In this document: positions 36,436 to 44,832 of the stretch, piece by piece
Layout of the letters: every line of letters starts with the position of its first letter
Position numbering within the stretch: position 1 is the first letter of the stretch
Assembly: GCA_017472925.1 (NCBI GenBank)
Contig: JAFUNS010000029.1
Span: forward strand, 112,308 to 176,307
Direction of reading: 5' to 3'
DNA from: Bacteroides sp.
Lineage (GTDB): Bacteria; Bacteroidota; Bacteroidia; Bacteroidales; Bacteroidaceae
DNA length: 64,000 bases
Program-made: the position numbers and the translations under genes
The notes under the pieces: generated by a model
What the model saw: only the letters and a program-made list of their open reading frames with translations
Database searches by the model: none
What the model was told of the DNA's origin: nothing

Positions 36436-36717
36436 AAACAGCCTTCACATCTGTCACACTTGTATAAGTATTACGCAATCAGCGAGTTATTGTGAAGGAT
36501 AGGGCTTATTTCGTTCTTTCACATCCTTCACAAAAGTGGCCCAATCGGAAGGCTTTTACAAACACGATGGTTTATGCACACGAAAACGATGAGTTATCGA
36601 GCAGAAAGCATCGTGTTTTTGTGAAGGATGTGAAAGAGGGTGAAACATAAGATCCTTCACAACTATTCGCTGACTCACAATTACTTACGAGAGCGTGACA
36701 GATGTGAAGGATGTTTT
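36436..36717. repeat. Large imperfect palindrome (~280 bp), MITE-like or structured RNA
   Basis: The left arm (about 36436-36540) and the reverse complement of the right arm (about 36614-36717) align at roughly three of four positions over ~105 bp. Shared blocks are CCTTCACATCTGTCAC, TTGTGAAGGAT and CTTTCACATCCTTCACAAAA. A nested pair AACACGATG / CATCGTGTT lies in the centre. No coding frame fits. It sits between the dnaB 3' end and the fimbrillin promoter and may also end dnaB transcription. Confidence 0.75.
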
Positions 36718-36739
36718 ACAACTTTTTTTAAAATGTACA

Positions 36740-38302
36740 TTAGAATGGCAATGGGCCATCGGGTATCGGGGCACCAAACGGATTCTCGGCCGGAGGTGCA
36801 TCCATCGGTGGTGGAGGAACATGATTACCACCTTTGCTCTTATTGATTTTGGATTGAATAACTCCTGGTTGTTCTCCCGGCAAAGGTACCACCATTTCGT
36901 CGTCCGGATTCTGGAAGCGTGCATATTCTCCACGGAAACGGAGAAGTACATCGCCTACCGCACCGTTACGATGCTTGGCTATGATGATTTCGGCCATACC
37001 TCGAAGGTCGTTGTTTTTTTCGTCACTATAAATTTTATAGTATTCAGGACGATGAATAAAACATACCATATCGGCATCTTGTTCGATGGCACCCGATTCA
37101 CGCAAGTCGCTGAGCTGTGGACGTTTACCGTCAATACCCTCACGGCTTTCTACACCACGATTCAACTGACTCAAGGCAATGATGGGGATGTTCAATTCTT
37201 TGGCCAATCCCTTTAGTGAACGAGAAATGGTGCTGACTTCTTCTTGACGAGAACCAAACGACATACCCGAGGCATTCATCAGCTGCAAATAGTCGATGAT
37301 GATAATCTTTACTCCATGTTCGCGTACCAAACGACGAGCCTTGGTACGAAGTTCAAATACAGAAAGCGATGGGGTGTCATCTACATATAATGGAGCATCA
37401 TAGAGTTCTTTAATCTTATAGTCCAGTTGTCCCCATTCATATGGCGCCAACTGGCCGCTTTTAATTTTCTCACCCGGAATTTCGCATACGTTGACAATTA
37501 GACGATTGACTAACTGTACGTTACTCATTTCCAACGAAAACAAAGCTACAGGAATCTTGGCATTTACAGCCATATTCTTGGCCATGGAAAGTACGAATGC
37601 CGTCTTACCCATGGCAGGACGGGCAGCAATGATTACTAAATCGGAATTTTGCCAACCGGATGTCATCTTGTCGAGGGCATAGAAACCACTTTCCAAACCA
37701 CTTAAACCATCGGTACGGGCAGCCGCTTTCTGCAACATTTCGTAGGCTTCCTGAATAACCGGATTAATCTGTGTATAATCCTTCTTCATGTTCTTCTGCG
37801 AAATCTCGAAGAGCTTCCCTTCGGCTTGTTGCATGAGTTCATCCACATCTTGTGTCTCATCGAATGCCAAAGTTTGTATATTGCTGGTAAAAGTAATCAG
37901 TTCACGAGCTAAAAACTTTTGTGCAATGATACGTGCATGATATTCTATATGTGCCGATGACGCTACCTTACCACTTAACTGGGTAATATAAAAAGGACCA
38001 CCAACCTCTTCCAAGTCGCCGGTTGTTCGTAGTTGTTCGGCTACCGTCAAGATATCAATAGGTTGTTGGCGCATAGCTAATGTAGTGATAGCCTTGTACA
38101 ACAACTGGTGACGATGTTCATAGAAAGACTCCGGACGAAGGATTTCACTAACTATTGAATAAGCATCTTTTTCAATCATCAACGCACCCAAAACCGCTTC
38201 TTCGATTTCGGGAGCCTGTGGCTGTAGATGTCCGTATTCATCTACAGGTTTTGCTTTGCTGGCCGTTCTTGTAGAACGGGTATTTCTTCTTTGTTCTGCC
38301 AT
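36740..38302 (-). CDS. dnaB: Replicative DNA helicase DnaB
   Basis: 520 residues. The N-terminal primase-interaction domain (PQAPEIEEAVLGALMIEKDA) and the RecA-like motor are both present: Walker A AARPAMGKTAFVLSMAKN, H2/Walker B VKIIIIDYLQLMNASG, H3 SRSLKGLAKELNIPIIALSQ, H4 DLRESGAIEQDADMVCFIHR. The tail (from about 465) is rich in Pro and Gly. It unwinds DNA at the fork. Start ATG 38302 follows a TATATTTG box at 38322-38329. Confidence 0.97.
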   Translation of the reverse strand: MAEQRRNTRSTRTASKAKPVDEYGHLQPQAPEIEEAVLGALMIEKDAYSIVSEILRPESFYEHRHQLLYKAITTLAMRQQPIDILTVAEQLRTTGDLEEVGGPFYITQLSGKVASSAHIEYHARIIAQKFLARELITFTSNIQTLAFDETQDVDELMQQAEGKLFEISQKNMKKDYTQINPVIQEAYEMLQKAAARTDGLSGLESGFYALDKMTSGWQNSDLVIIAARPAMGKTAFVLSMAKNMAVNAKIPVALFSLEMSNVQLVNRLIVNVCEIPGEKIKSGQLAPYEWGQLDYKIKELYDAPLYVDDTPSLSVFELRTKARRLVREHGVKIIIIDYLQLMNASGMSFGSRQEEVSTISRSLKGLAKELNIPIIALSQLNRGVESREGIDGKRPQLSDLRESGAIEQDADMVCFIHRPEYYKIYSDEKNNDLRGMAEIIIAKHRNGAVGDVLLRFRGEYARFQNPDDEMVVPLPGEQPGVIQSKINKSKGGNHVPPPPMDAPPAENPFGAPIPDGPLPF

Positions 38303-38321
38303 TTGGATTTTTTAAGGAATG

Positions 38322-38329
38322 CAAATATA
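38322..38329 (-). promoter_or_regulatory. Promoter -7 box of dnaB
   Basis: TATATTTG on the minus strand, 19 bp before the dnaB start, divergent from the ispE box. Confidence 0.5.
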
Positions 38330-38351
38330 GCTGTTTCTAAAATAAAATCTC

Positions 38352-38359
38352 TATATTTG
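38352..38359 (+). promoter_or_regulatory. Promoter -7 box of ispE
   Basis: TATATTTG on the plus strand, 58 bp before ATG 38418. Confidence 0.5.
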
Positions 38360-38417
38360 AGCGTTATTTTAATAACAATACTATTAACAGAGGAATTAAC
38401 AATTTTATCAGTGACTT

Positions 38418-39242
38418 ATGATTACATATCCGAATGCAAAAATTAACTTGGGACTTAACATCACAGAAAAGCGCCCTGATGGTTATCATAACTTGGAAAC
38501 TGTGTTCTATCCTATTCCCTTGCAAGATGCTTTGGAAGTGACCCGATTGGAAGAAGATAAGGAATATACACTTAAATTAAGTGGTACTCCCATTGAAGGT
38601 GATTCTGAACACAATCTAGTAGTGAAAGCATATCGTCTGTTGAAACAAGACTTTCCACACATAACCGGTATAGATATCCATATGTATAAGCATATCCCAA
38701 CTGGAGCCGGTTTAGGTGGAGGTTCTGCTGATGCAGCTTTCATGATTAAACTACTGAATGAAAAATTCAAACTAAACCTTGAAATCGCTCAAATGGAAGA
38801 ATATGCTGCTCGTTTGGGAGCTGATTGTGCTTTCTTCATCCAAAATAAACCAGTATTTGCTACTGGGATTGGTAATGTATTTACTCCTATCAGCTTGTCA
38901 TTGAAAGGTTATTACTTAGTATTGGTGAAACCCGATATTTTTGTTTCTACTAAGGAAGCTTATGCGTTGACACGTCCGCAACAGCCTGCTATTTCCATTC
39001 AAAAGATTATTCAACAACCCATAGAAACATGGAAAGACCAATTAAAAAATGATTTTGAGGCAAGTGTATTCCCACAATTTCCTGAAATAGCAGCCATTAA
39101 AGATAAATTATATGACATGGGGGCAATCTATGCTTCGATGAGCGGATCGGGTTCTTCCGTTTATGGAATTTTCAAAGAATCTATTCCCTATGTTGATGAA
39201 GTGTTCAGCGGATGTTTCTGTCGTCAACGAGCATTGGAGTAA
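38418..39242 (+). CDS. ispE: 4-diphosphocytidyl-2-C-methyl-D-erythritol kinase
   Basis: 274 residues, GHMP kinase of the non-mevalonate isoprenoid pathway. N-terminal [20 protein letters not shown] with the catalytic Lys/Asp environment, ATP loop [16 protein letters not shown] (about 95-110), and C-terminal [13 protein letters not shown]. The mature length is normal for the family. Its stop codon abuts the stop of the convergent esterase gene with no base between, so the two transcripts must overlap or end inside each other's gene. Confidence 0.96.
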   Translation: MITYPNAKINLGLNITEKRPDGYHNLETVFYPIPLQDALEVTRLEEDKEYTLKLSGTPIEGDSEHNLVVKAYRLLKQDFPHITGIDIHMYKHIPTGAGLGGGSADAAFMIKLLNEKFKLNLEIAQMEEYAARLGADCAFFIQNKPVFATGIGNVFTPISLSLKGYYLVLVKPDIFVSTKEAYALTRPQQPAISIQKIIQQPIETWKDQLKNDFEASVFPQFPEIAAIKDKLYDMGAIYASMSGSGSSVYGIFKESIPYVDEVFSGCFCRQRALE

Positions 39243-40466
39243 TCACTCCAATGCCCATGGCATCCATTTCTGGTAATCCACGTCTTTAAACATTTCTGCT
39301 TTGGTAACGTGGGTATCTATTTCTTGTTTGCCAAGTAAGAACTTATCGACGAAAGCTTCTACTTCAGGGTATTGGCTTTCGGGTAACATACAATGCATAT
39401 GATCGGCTACGATAGAAAATCCCATTCGGTCTTCAATACCAAAGGCTTCCCATACCTTTCGAGCGGCCTGACAAGATACGTAATTTGATTCTTCGGCTAA
39501 CCATTCATAATCAGGATTGCCTAATACAAGTAATGCACGTGGAGCAATCAAGGCAGCAAGTTCATGATGATCCATCGGTAAACGGCTTACATTCTTTTCT
39601 GCATATTGGAACATACTTTCCAAGAACCATGAACGATTGGTTCTTCCTAATGTTTCTACATTACCCAAGGTTTCAGAAACACGCCATGAGTTCATTCCAC
39701 CACCACCAGGTTCCTGAGCAATGGTCAATGCAATACGTTCATCGAATGCACCTGCATATAGGGCCATTTTACCAGCAAAAGAACAACCGGTGATTCCTAT
39801 ATGTGATAGGTCAATGCGTGACGCTTCACCAACAATCTCCAAACCATCAATCAATCGGCTAACTCCCCATGGCCAGGCACTGTATGCTCCCATTGCTACG
39901 TGTTCTGGGTATAACTTATTGATAGGCTCCTCTCCTCTTTTTTGTGTATGTGACATTACTTGAGTAAAATTGAAAGCAATGCCAGCTATGTTTCGTTCTT
40001 CAAATATTTCACGAGGTAATGATCCGGTAGGAAAACCAACACCGATGATAGCAGGGAAAGGACCTTCACCTTCTGGATATTTGATGGAAGCTCTTAACGT
40101 CAGAGTCTGCCCTTTTTCATGCACAATAACCACAAGGGTATCTGAATCCATCCATGCTTCTAGGCTATCTTTGGATACCATCGGCTTAGGACCTAACTCA
40201 TAATGTTGCATTTGCTGAATAATTTCTGATCGGCGACGTTTCCAATCTTTGAATTTGGTGGAACGACCACTACCGTCTGCCCATGCAAAAGGATCGGGCA
40301 AAGTTTGTATCTCTACAGCTTGCTCCAAGGTTGGCAGTTCTATTGCAGGAAATCCATCAGACGTGTTTTCTACATTATAAACTAGAGGAATAGGCTGGTT
40401 ATTACAAGCTGTTAGAGTGATAAATAAACTTGTAATCCATGCAGATAATAAACATTTGTTTTTCAT
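39243..40466 (-). CDS. CE15-like glucuronoyl esterase family lipoprotein (variant nucleophile motif)
   Basis: 407 residues. Lipoprotein signal ending LTACN (Cys21). An alpha/beta-hydrolase of the CE15 type: nucleophile Ser229 in GITGCSFAGK, then GAFDERIALTIAQEPGGGG, and the catalytic His in VADHMHC near the C-terminus. Characterised CE15 enzymes have GCSRxGK, with the arginine helping the oxyanion hole; here it is Phe. The usual reaction is cleavage of lignin-glucuronate esters on xylan. Activity or specificity may differ. It has its own TATATTTG box (40495-40502) and no neighbouring xylan genes apart from xylA at the far end of the window. Confidence 0.8.
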   Translation of the reverse strand: MKNKCLLSAWITSLFITLTACNNQPIPLVYNVENTSDGFPAIELPTLEQAVEIQTLPDPFAWADGSGRSTKFKDWKRRRSEIIQQMQHYELGPKPMVSKDSLEAWMDSDTLVVIVHEKGQTLTLRASIKYPEGEGPFPAIIGVGFPTGSLPREIFEERNIAGIAFNFTQVMSHTQKRGEEPINKLYPEHVAMGAYSAWPWGVSRLIDGLEIVGEASRIDLSHIGITGCSFAGKMALYAGAFDERIALTIAQEPGGGGMNSWRVSETLGNVETLGRTNRSWFLESMFQYAEKNVSRLPMDHHELAALIAPRALLVLGNPDYEWLAEESNYVSCQAARKVWEAFGIEDRMGFSIVADHMHCMLPESQYPEVEAFVDKFLLGKQEIDTHVTKAEMFKDVDYQKWMPWALE

Positions 40467-40494
40467 GGTTAATGGGTTTTAAATGATGATGATG

Positions 40495-40502
40495 CAAATA
40501 TA
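40495..40502 (-). promoter_or_regulatory. Promoter -7 box of the CE15-like gene
   Basis: TATATTTG on the minus strand, 28 bp before the esterase ATG at 40466. Confidence 0.5.
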
Positions 40503-40533
40503 GTATTTTTTTTAATAGGATGGTCATAAATAA

Positions 40534-40563
40534 GTTATTCCCCTACTCACGCAGGGGAATAAC
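40534..40563 (-). terminator. Hairpin between galE and the CE15-like gene
   Basis: A perfect 10-bp stem GTTATTCCCC / GGGGAATAAC (40534-40543, 40554-40563) with a 10-nt loop, followed on the minus strand by TTATTTATG. A second, weaker pair AACAACG / CGTTGTT lies nearer the galE end (about 40689-40711). Nothing else is seen in 40564-40743. Confidence 0.6.
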
Positions 40564-40743
40564 CACAACACAAACACAAAATAAAACACGACAAAACTAC
40601 TTTACAAGTATCTGTCTGTACATTTAGCACAACTTACCTCATCCACATATTCACATATCTACAAGAGGTTGCAGAAAACTTGCATATTAACAACGCTTAT
40701 GAGAACGTTGTTGTTCATTAATATTTTTTATTAAGATGGTATC

Positions 40744-41778
40744 TTATTGAATACCGTCTTCTCTTAATTTCTTTTGCCAAGCCCATGCAGAACGTAAGGT
40801 ATCTTCGATGGTAGATTCAGCCTTCCAACCTAATACATTATTTGCTCTGTCAGGATTTGCCCAAACTTGTTCAATATCACCGGCACGACGACCTACAATT
40901 TGATAGTTCAACTTGACACCAGTTGATTCTTCAAATGCATGAATTAATTCAAGTACGGAAAGTCCGCGTCCTGTACCGATGTTAAAGACTTCAACTTTTT
41001 CTTCTTGCTTTTGTTTCATGATACGGTCCATAGCCACTACGTGTGCCTTAGCCAAATCTACTACATTAATATAGTCACGAATACAAGAACCATCAGGAGT
41101 GTTATAATCGTCACCGAATACACTTAATTTTTCACGGATACCAATAGCAGTCTGTGTAAGGAAAGGAATCAAGTTTTGTGGTACACCATTAGGTAATTCA
41201 CCTAATAAAGCTGTTGGATGTGCACCAATTGGGTTGAAGTAACGCAACAAGATAGCATTAATAGGTGCTCCCGATTTGATGTAATCTCGAATTATTTCCT
41301 CATTAATCTGTTTGGTATTTCCATATGGTGATTCTGCAACCTTAATTGGTGCTTCTTCTGTAACCGGAAGAATATCTGGCTGGCCATATACAGTACATGA
41401 AGACGAGAAGATGATTCCTTCAACTCCATGCTTTGGCATTAACTCCAATAAGTTAATGAGTGAAACCAAGTTATTACGATAATATAATAAAGGTTTTTGT
41501 ACTGATTCTCCTACAGCTTTACTTGCAGCAAAATGTATAATACCTTTTATACCTTTATACTTAGTAAACAAAGCATCCAAACCTTCATAATCCAAACAAT
41601 CCAATGCTTCGAACGCAGGACGAATACCTGAAACTTTAGCAATATTGTCAACCACATCAGCACGTGAATTGGATAAATTATCCACTATTACTACTTCATA
41701 ACCGCTATTTTGTAATTCAACTACTGTATGAGATCCAATATAGCCTGTTCCTCCTGTTACTAAAATCTTATCTTTCAT
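40744..41778 (-). CDS. galE: UDP-glucose 4-epimerase
   Basis: 344 residues. Short-chain dehydrogenase fold with the NAD loop TGGTGYIGSHT (about 8-18), catalytic Ser in SSSCTVYG and Tyr/Lys in YGNTK, and C-terminal GTGRGLSVLELIHAFE. It interconverts UDP-glucose and UDP-galactose, linking the galactose released by enzymes such as the GH35 enzyme to central metabolism and glycan synthesis. A single gene between its own TATTTTTG box and hairpins downstream. Confidence 0.96.
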   Translation of the reverse strand: MKDKILVTGGTGYIGSHTVVELQNSGYEVVIVDNLSNSRADVVDNIAKVSGIRPAFEALDCLDYEGLDALFTKYKGIKGIIHFAASKAVGESVQKPLLYYRNNLVSLINLLELMPKHGVEGIIFSSSCTVYGQPDILPVTEEAPIKVAESPYGNTKQINEEIIRDYIKSGAPINAILLRYFNPIGAHPTALLGELPNGVPQNLIPFLTQTAIGIREKLSVFGDDYNTPDGSCIRDYINVVDLAKAHVVAMDRIMKQKQEEKVEVFNIGTGRGLSVLELIHAFEESTGVKLNYQIVGRRAGDIEQVWANPDRANNVLGWKAESTIEDTLRSAWAWQKKLREDGIQ

Positions 41779-41801
41779 AACTAACGATTATTTATATATT
41801 G

Positions 41802-41809
41802 CAAAAATA
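41802..41809 (-). promoter_or_regulatory. Promoter -7 box of galE
   Basis: TATTTTTG on the minus strand, 23 bp before the galE ATG. Confidence 0.5.
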
Positions 41810-41859
41810 AGTATAAAAAATGAATTAATGATATATTTGACCATTTAATTTTAATAAAA

Positions 41860-41889
41860 AAAAGTCTGATGGTTGAACATCAGACTTTT
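41860..41889 (-). terminator. Terminator of the rnf operon
   Basis: A perfect 12-bp stem AAAAGTCTGATG / CATCAGACTTTT (41860-41871, 41878-41889) with a 6-nt loop and T-rich flank on the minus strand, 22 bp after the rnfA stop. Confidence 0.9.
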
Positions 41890-41911
41890 ATATTGCTTTA
41901 TTCAAATTAGA

Positions 41912-42511
41912 TTATACACCAAATAAAGCAGCCAAACCTTTATCGACTCCCGAGAAGCCCATAAATGCCATAGCCAACAAACCGGCTGTAACCAATGCGA
42001 TAGCCATACCGTCCATTCCCTTCGGAACGTTTACCAAACTCAACTGCTCGCGGATACCGGCAAACAACACCATAGCCAATGCAAATCCAATGGCAGTAGA
42101 GAATGCATAGATAACACCGGTCAACAAATCATAGTCGTTCTGGATAACGAGGATAGCCACACCGAGGATACAGCAGTTGGTAGTAATCAAAGGAAGGAAT
42201 ACACCCAATGCTTGATAAAGAGCCGGTGACACTTTCTTCAAAACAATTTCTACCATCTGTACCAATGCTGCAATCACAAGAATGAAAGCAATGGTCTGCA
42301 AATATTGCAAGCCGAAAGGATTGAGCACATAGTGCTGAATCAAATAGGTCACAATTGTTGCAATCACCAATACGAAAGCAACGGCAGCACCCATACCCGT
42401 AGCCGTTTCAACTTTCTTCGATACGCCGAGGAACGGACAAATACCCAAGAACTGTGACAACACGACGTTGTTCACAAAAATAGCGGTAATAAATATCAAT
42501 ATATATTCCAT
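41912..42511 (-). CDS. rnfA: Rnf complex subunit A
   Basis: 199 residues with six hydrophobic helices; homologous to RnfE and NqrE. Family features: FVNNVVLSQFLGICPFLGVS at the start, and a mid-protein VFLPLITTNCCILGVAI with the cysteines that bind a membrane Fe-S cluster at the RnfA/E interface. Part of the ion-pumping ferredoxin:NAD+ oxidoreductase in the inner membrane. It is the last gene of the rseC-rnfBCDGEA operon, 19 bp after rnfE, and is followed by a strong terminator. Confidence 0.96.
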   Translation of the reverse strand: MEYILIFITAIFVNNVVLSQFLGICPFLGVSKKVETATGMGAAVAFVLVIATIVTYLIQHYVLNPFGLQYLQTIAFILVIAALVQMVEIVLKKVSPALYQALGVFLPLITTNCCILGVAILVIQNDYDLLTGVIYAFSTAIGFALAMVLFAGIREQLSLVNVPKGMDGMAIALVTAGLLAMAFMGFSGVDKGLAALFGV

Positions 42512-42530
42512 ATTCTTTCTGTTTTACGGG

Positions 42531-43115
42531 TTATGCATTTCTTAACTTATTCACGATAGCAATCAGGTAGCCTAATGCAATAAACGCACCCGGAGCAAGA
42601 ACGAACAACAACATGCCGTATTCTTCCGGCAATATAGCAATGTCGAACAACTTACCTGTTCCCAAGAATTCACGTACACCACCAAGAATAGTCAGTGCAA
42701 TGGTAAAACCAAGTCCCATACCGATACCATCAAACATAGAAGCAATCGGACCATTCTTGGCTGCAAAAGCTTCTGCACGTCCTAAGATCAGACAGTTCAC
42801 CACAATCAGCGGAATGAACAAGCCTAATGTAGCATATAAACCTGGTATAAAAGCCTGCATCACCATCTGAAGGATAGTTACCAATGAAGCAATCACCACA
42901 ATGAAGGAAGGAATACGCACCATATCAGGGACGATGTTCTTAATACAAGAAATTACAATGTTGGAACATACCAATACGGCCATGGTAGCCAAACCCATAC
43001 CCATACCGTTGATGGCTGAAGAAGTGGTACCCAAAGTAGGACACATACCTAAAAGGAGTACAAACGTAGGATTTTCCTTGATAATCCCGTTCATCAATAC
43101 TTTAAAATTATTCAT
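42531..43115 (-). CDS. rnfE: Rnf complex subunit E
   Basis: 194 residues, six hydrophobic helices, paralogous to RnfA. Motifs: NPTFVLLLGMCPTLGTTSS near the start and LFIPLIVVNCLILGRAEAFA, again with membrane cysteines for the shared Fe-S centre. RnfA and RnfE have inverted topology relative to each other in the family and together carry electrons through the membrane. Located 20 bp after rnfG. Confidence 0.96.
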   Translation of the reverse strand: MNNFKVLMNGIIKENPTFVLLLGMCPTLGTTSSAINGMGMGLATMAVLVCSNIVISCIKNIVPDMVRIPSFIVVIASLVTILQMVMQAFIPGLYATLGLFIPLIVVNCLILGRAEAFAAKNGPIASMFDGIGMGLGFTIALTILGGVREFLGTGKLFDIAILPEEYGMLLFVLAPGAFIALGYLIAIVNKLRNA

Positions 43116-43135
43116 AATCTGTTCTCCTTTCTTTA

Positions 43136-43822
43136 TTATTCATGATGATGACCACACTGGCCAGTACATACTTTAGTAGAATCGTTTTCGCACATTTTCA
43201 CTTCGGTTTCAGTAGCAGTAGCCTGTTGGGTTGCACCACTGGTAGTGTCTACATTCTGTCCGCTATAGGCTGCATAAGCAGCATTTACTGCACTCAAGAA
43301 AGCACGTGAAGTAATGGTAGAAGCTGTGATGGCATCTACCTCACCTCCATCGTTCTTGACAGTCAAAGGAGCTTGTCCCGGATTCTTTCCGGTAATGTCA
43401 CCCTTTTGTCCTTTCTTGAACCAGTCTGCAGCCTTAGAACCCAAACCGGGGGTTTCGGCATGGCTCAACAAAGAGTAATCGATAATGTTACCTTCCTTAT
43501 CGAAACCTACCAATACATTCAAGGCACCACCAAAGCCATTGGCTGATGATTCAACGGCAGCACCGATGAATTCACCACCTTTGGTAGCCTTATAAATCTT
43601 ATAGGTAGCACCATTCAACTCAATGCTTTCGGGTGCTTCGGCAGGATTATTGTCGAATCCAGGAACCACCAATTGGATAGCATCACTCAATGCCTTGGCA
43701 TTAGCTTCGGCAATAGGACCTTTAGTCAATTCATTGACATAGCCCAACAAGGCTCCGGCCACTACAGCGATACCTGTAAGCACGATAGCCATGTTCTTCA
43801 AAGATGATTCTAACTTTTTCAT
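43136..43822 (-). CDS. rnfG: Rnf complex subunit G (covalent FMN protein)
   Basis: 228 residues. One N-terminal membrane helix (about 9-28) anchors a periplasmic FMN-binding domain. The flavinylation region reads EVDAITASTITSRAF (about 174-188), where a threonine would take FMN through ApbE. GFDKEGNIIDYSLLSHAETPG is another family segment. The C-terminus has a Cys/His-rich tail (CENDSTKVCTGQCGHHHE) that I do not recall from other RnfG proteins. The start overlaps the rnfD stop by 4 bp (ATGA). Confidence 0.94.
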   Translation of the reverse strand: MKKLESSLKNMAIVLTGIAVVAGALLGYVNELTKGPIAEANAKALSDAIQLVVPGFDNNPAEAPESIELNGATYKIYKATKGGEFIGAAVESSANGFGGALNVLVGFDKEGNIIDYSLLSHAETPGLGSKAADWFKKGQKGDITGKNPGQAPLTVKNDGGEVDAITASTITSRAFLSAVNAAYAAYSGQNVDTTSGATQQATATETEVKMCENDSTKVCTGQCGHHHE

Positions 43823-44826
43823 TTCTTTACTACCTCCCCGAATCTTTTAGGTTTACAATAGGTATTGATCAGCGGTGTAAAGGCATTCATGATAAAGATA
43901 GCAAATGACATACCTTCCGGATAAGCACCGAAGTTACGGATTACTACTGTCAAGAAACCGATAGCTACACCATAGATAATCATACCCTTATGAGTCATAG
44001 GTGAAGTGACATAGTCGGTTGCCATAAAGATAGCACCCAACATCAAACCACCTGTGAACAATACAGAAATAGGATCGGCATAAACCGGATTAGCCAAATG
44101 CATCAAACCTGCAAAGACAAATACAGTTCCCAAAATAGATACTGGAATATGCCAAGAAATGATCTTCTTCCACAACATGTAGACAAAACCTAACAATAAA
44201 GCTGCAGCACTGATTTCACCCAAACAACCGGCACCCATCTGACAACTATCTGGAATACCAATCAACAAGCTCATAGCGCTTGGCAATTGTTCCAATACAG
44301 ATGCATCACCCGAAGTAATGGCTTGTTTCATAAGTGCCAACGGAGTAGCTCCTGTTTGTGCATCCAAATACGATGTCCATTGACCAGCTGTAGGCCAAGA
44401 TGTCATCTGTACAGGGAATGAAATCAAGAGGAAAATACGACCTACCAATGCCGGATTGAACGGATTACATCCCAAACCACCAAAAGTCATCTTACCAATA
44501 CCGATGGCAACCAATGCACCGATAATGATAATCCAAATAGGCAAGTTGGATGGCAAGTTGAATGCCAACAACAAACCTGTCAATGCAGCCGAACCATCAC
44601 AAATGGTACAAGCTTCTCTCTTCAAAATGAACTTGGTAATGGCCCATTCGAAGAACACACAGGCAGCAACCGATGTCAAAGTTACCACCAATGCACCCAA
44701 ACCAAACGCAAACAACGAAACCAGCAACGCAGGAACCAAGGCGATCATTACACCATACATGTTCTTCTGTATGCTGTCACCGCTATGCACGTGGGGTGAT
44801 AATGATACAATTAATTTATTTGCCAT
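43819..44826 (-). CDS. rnfD: Rnf complex subunit D (covalent FMN protein)
   Basis: 335 residues, NqrB/RnfD family, about nine to ten hydrophobic helices. It begins LIVSLSPHVHSGDSIQKNMY, typical of RnfD. The region ATDYVTSPMTHKGMIIYG (about 268-285) matches the covalent FMN site; GGLGCNPFNPALVGRIF is a conserved loop. It is one of the membrane flavoproteins that couple electron flow to ion transport. Overlaps rnfG by 4 bp and lies 6 bp after rnfC. Confidence 0.95.
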   Translation of the reverse strand: MANKLIVSLSPHVHSGDSIQKNMYGVMIALVPALLVSLFAFGLGALVVTLTSVAACVFFEWAITKFILKREACTICDGSAALTGLLLAFNLPSNLPIWIIIIGALVAIGIGKMTFGGLGCNPFNPALVGRIFLLISFPVQMTSWPTAGQWTSYLDAQTGATPLALMKQAITSGDASVLEQLPSAMSLLIGIPDSCQMGAGCLGEISAAALLLGFVYMLWKKIISWHIPVSILGTVFVFAGLMHLANPVYADPISVLFTGGLMLGAIFMATDYVTSPMTHKGMIIYGVAIGFLTVVIRNFGAYPEGMSFAIFIMNAFTPLINTYCKPKRFGEVVKK

Positions 44827-44832
44827 TGTCTT

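Noticed and set aside
36695-37216. A 173-codon plus-strand frame at the dnaB 3' end
   Set aside because: Overlaps dnaB antisense and part of the palindrome; no protein-like pattern.
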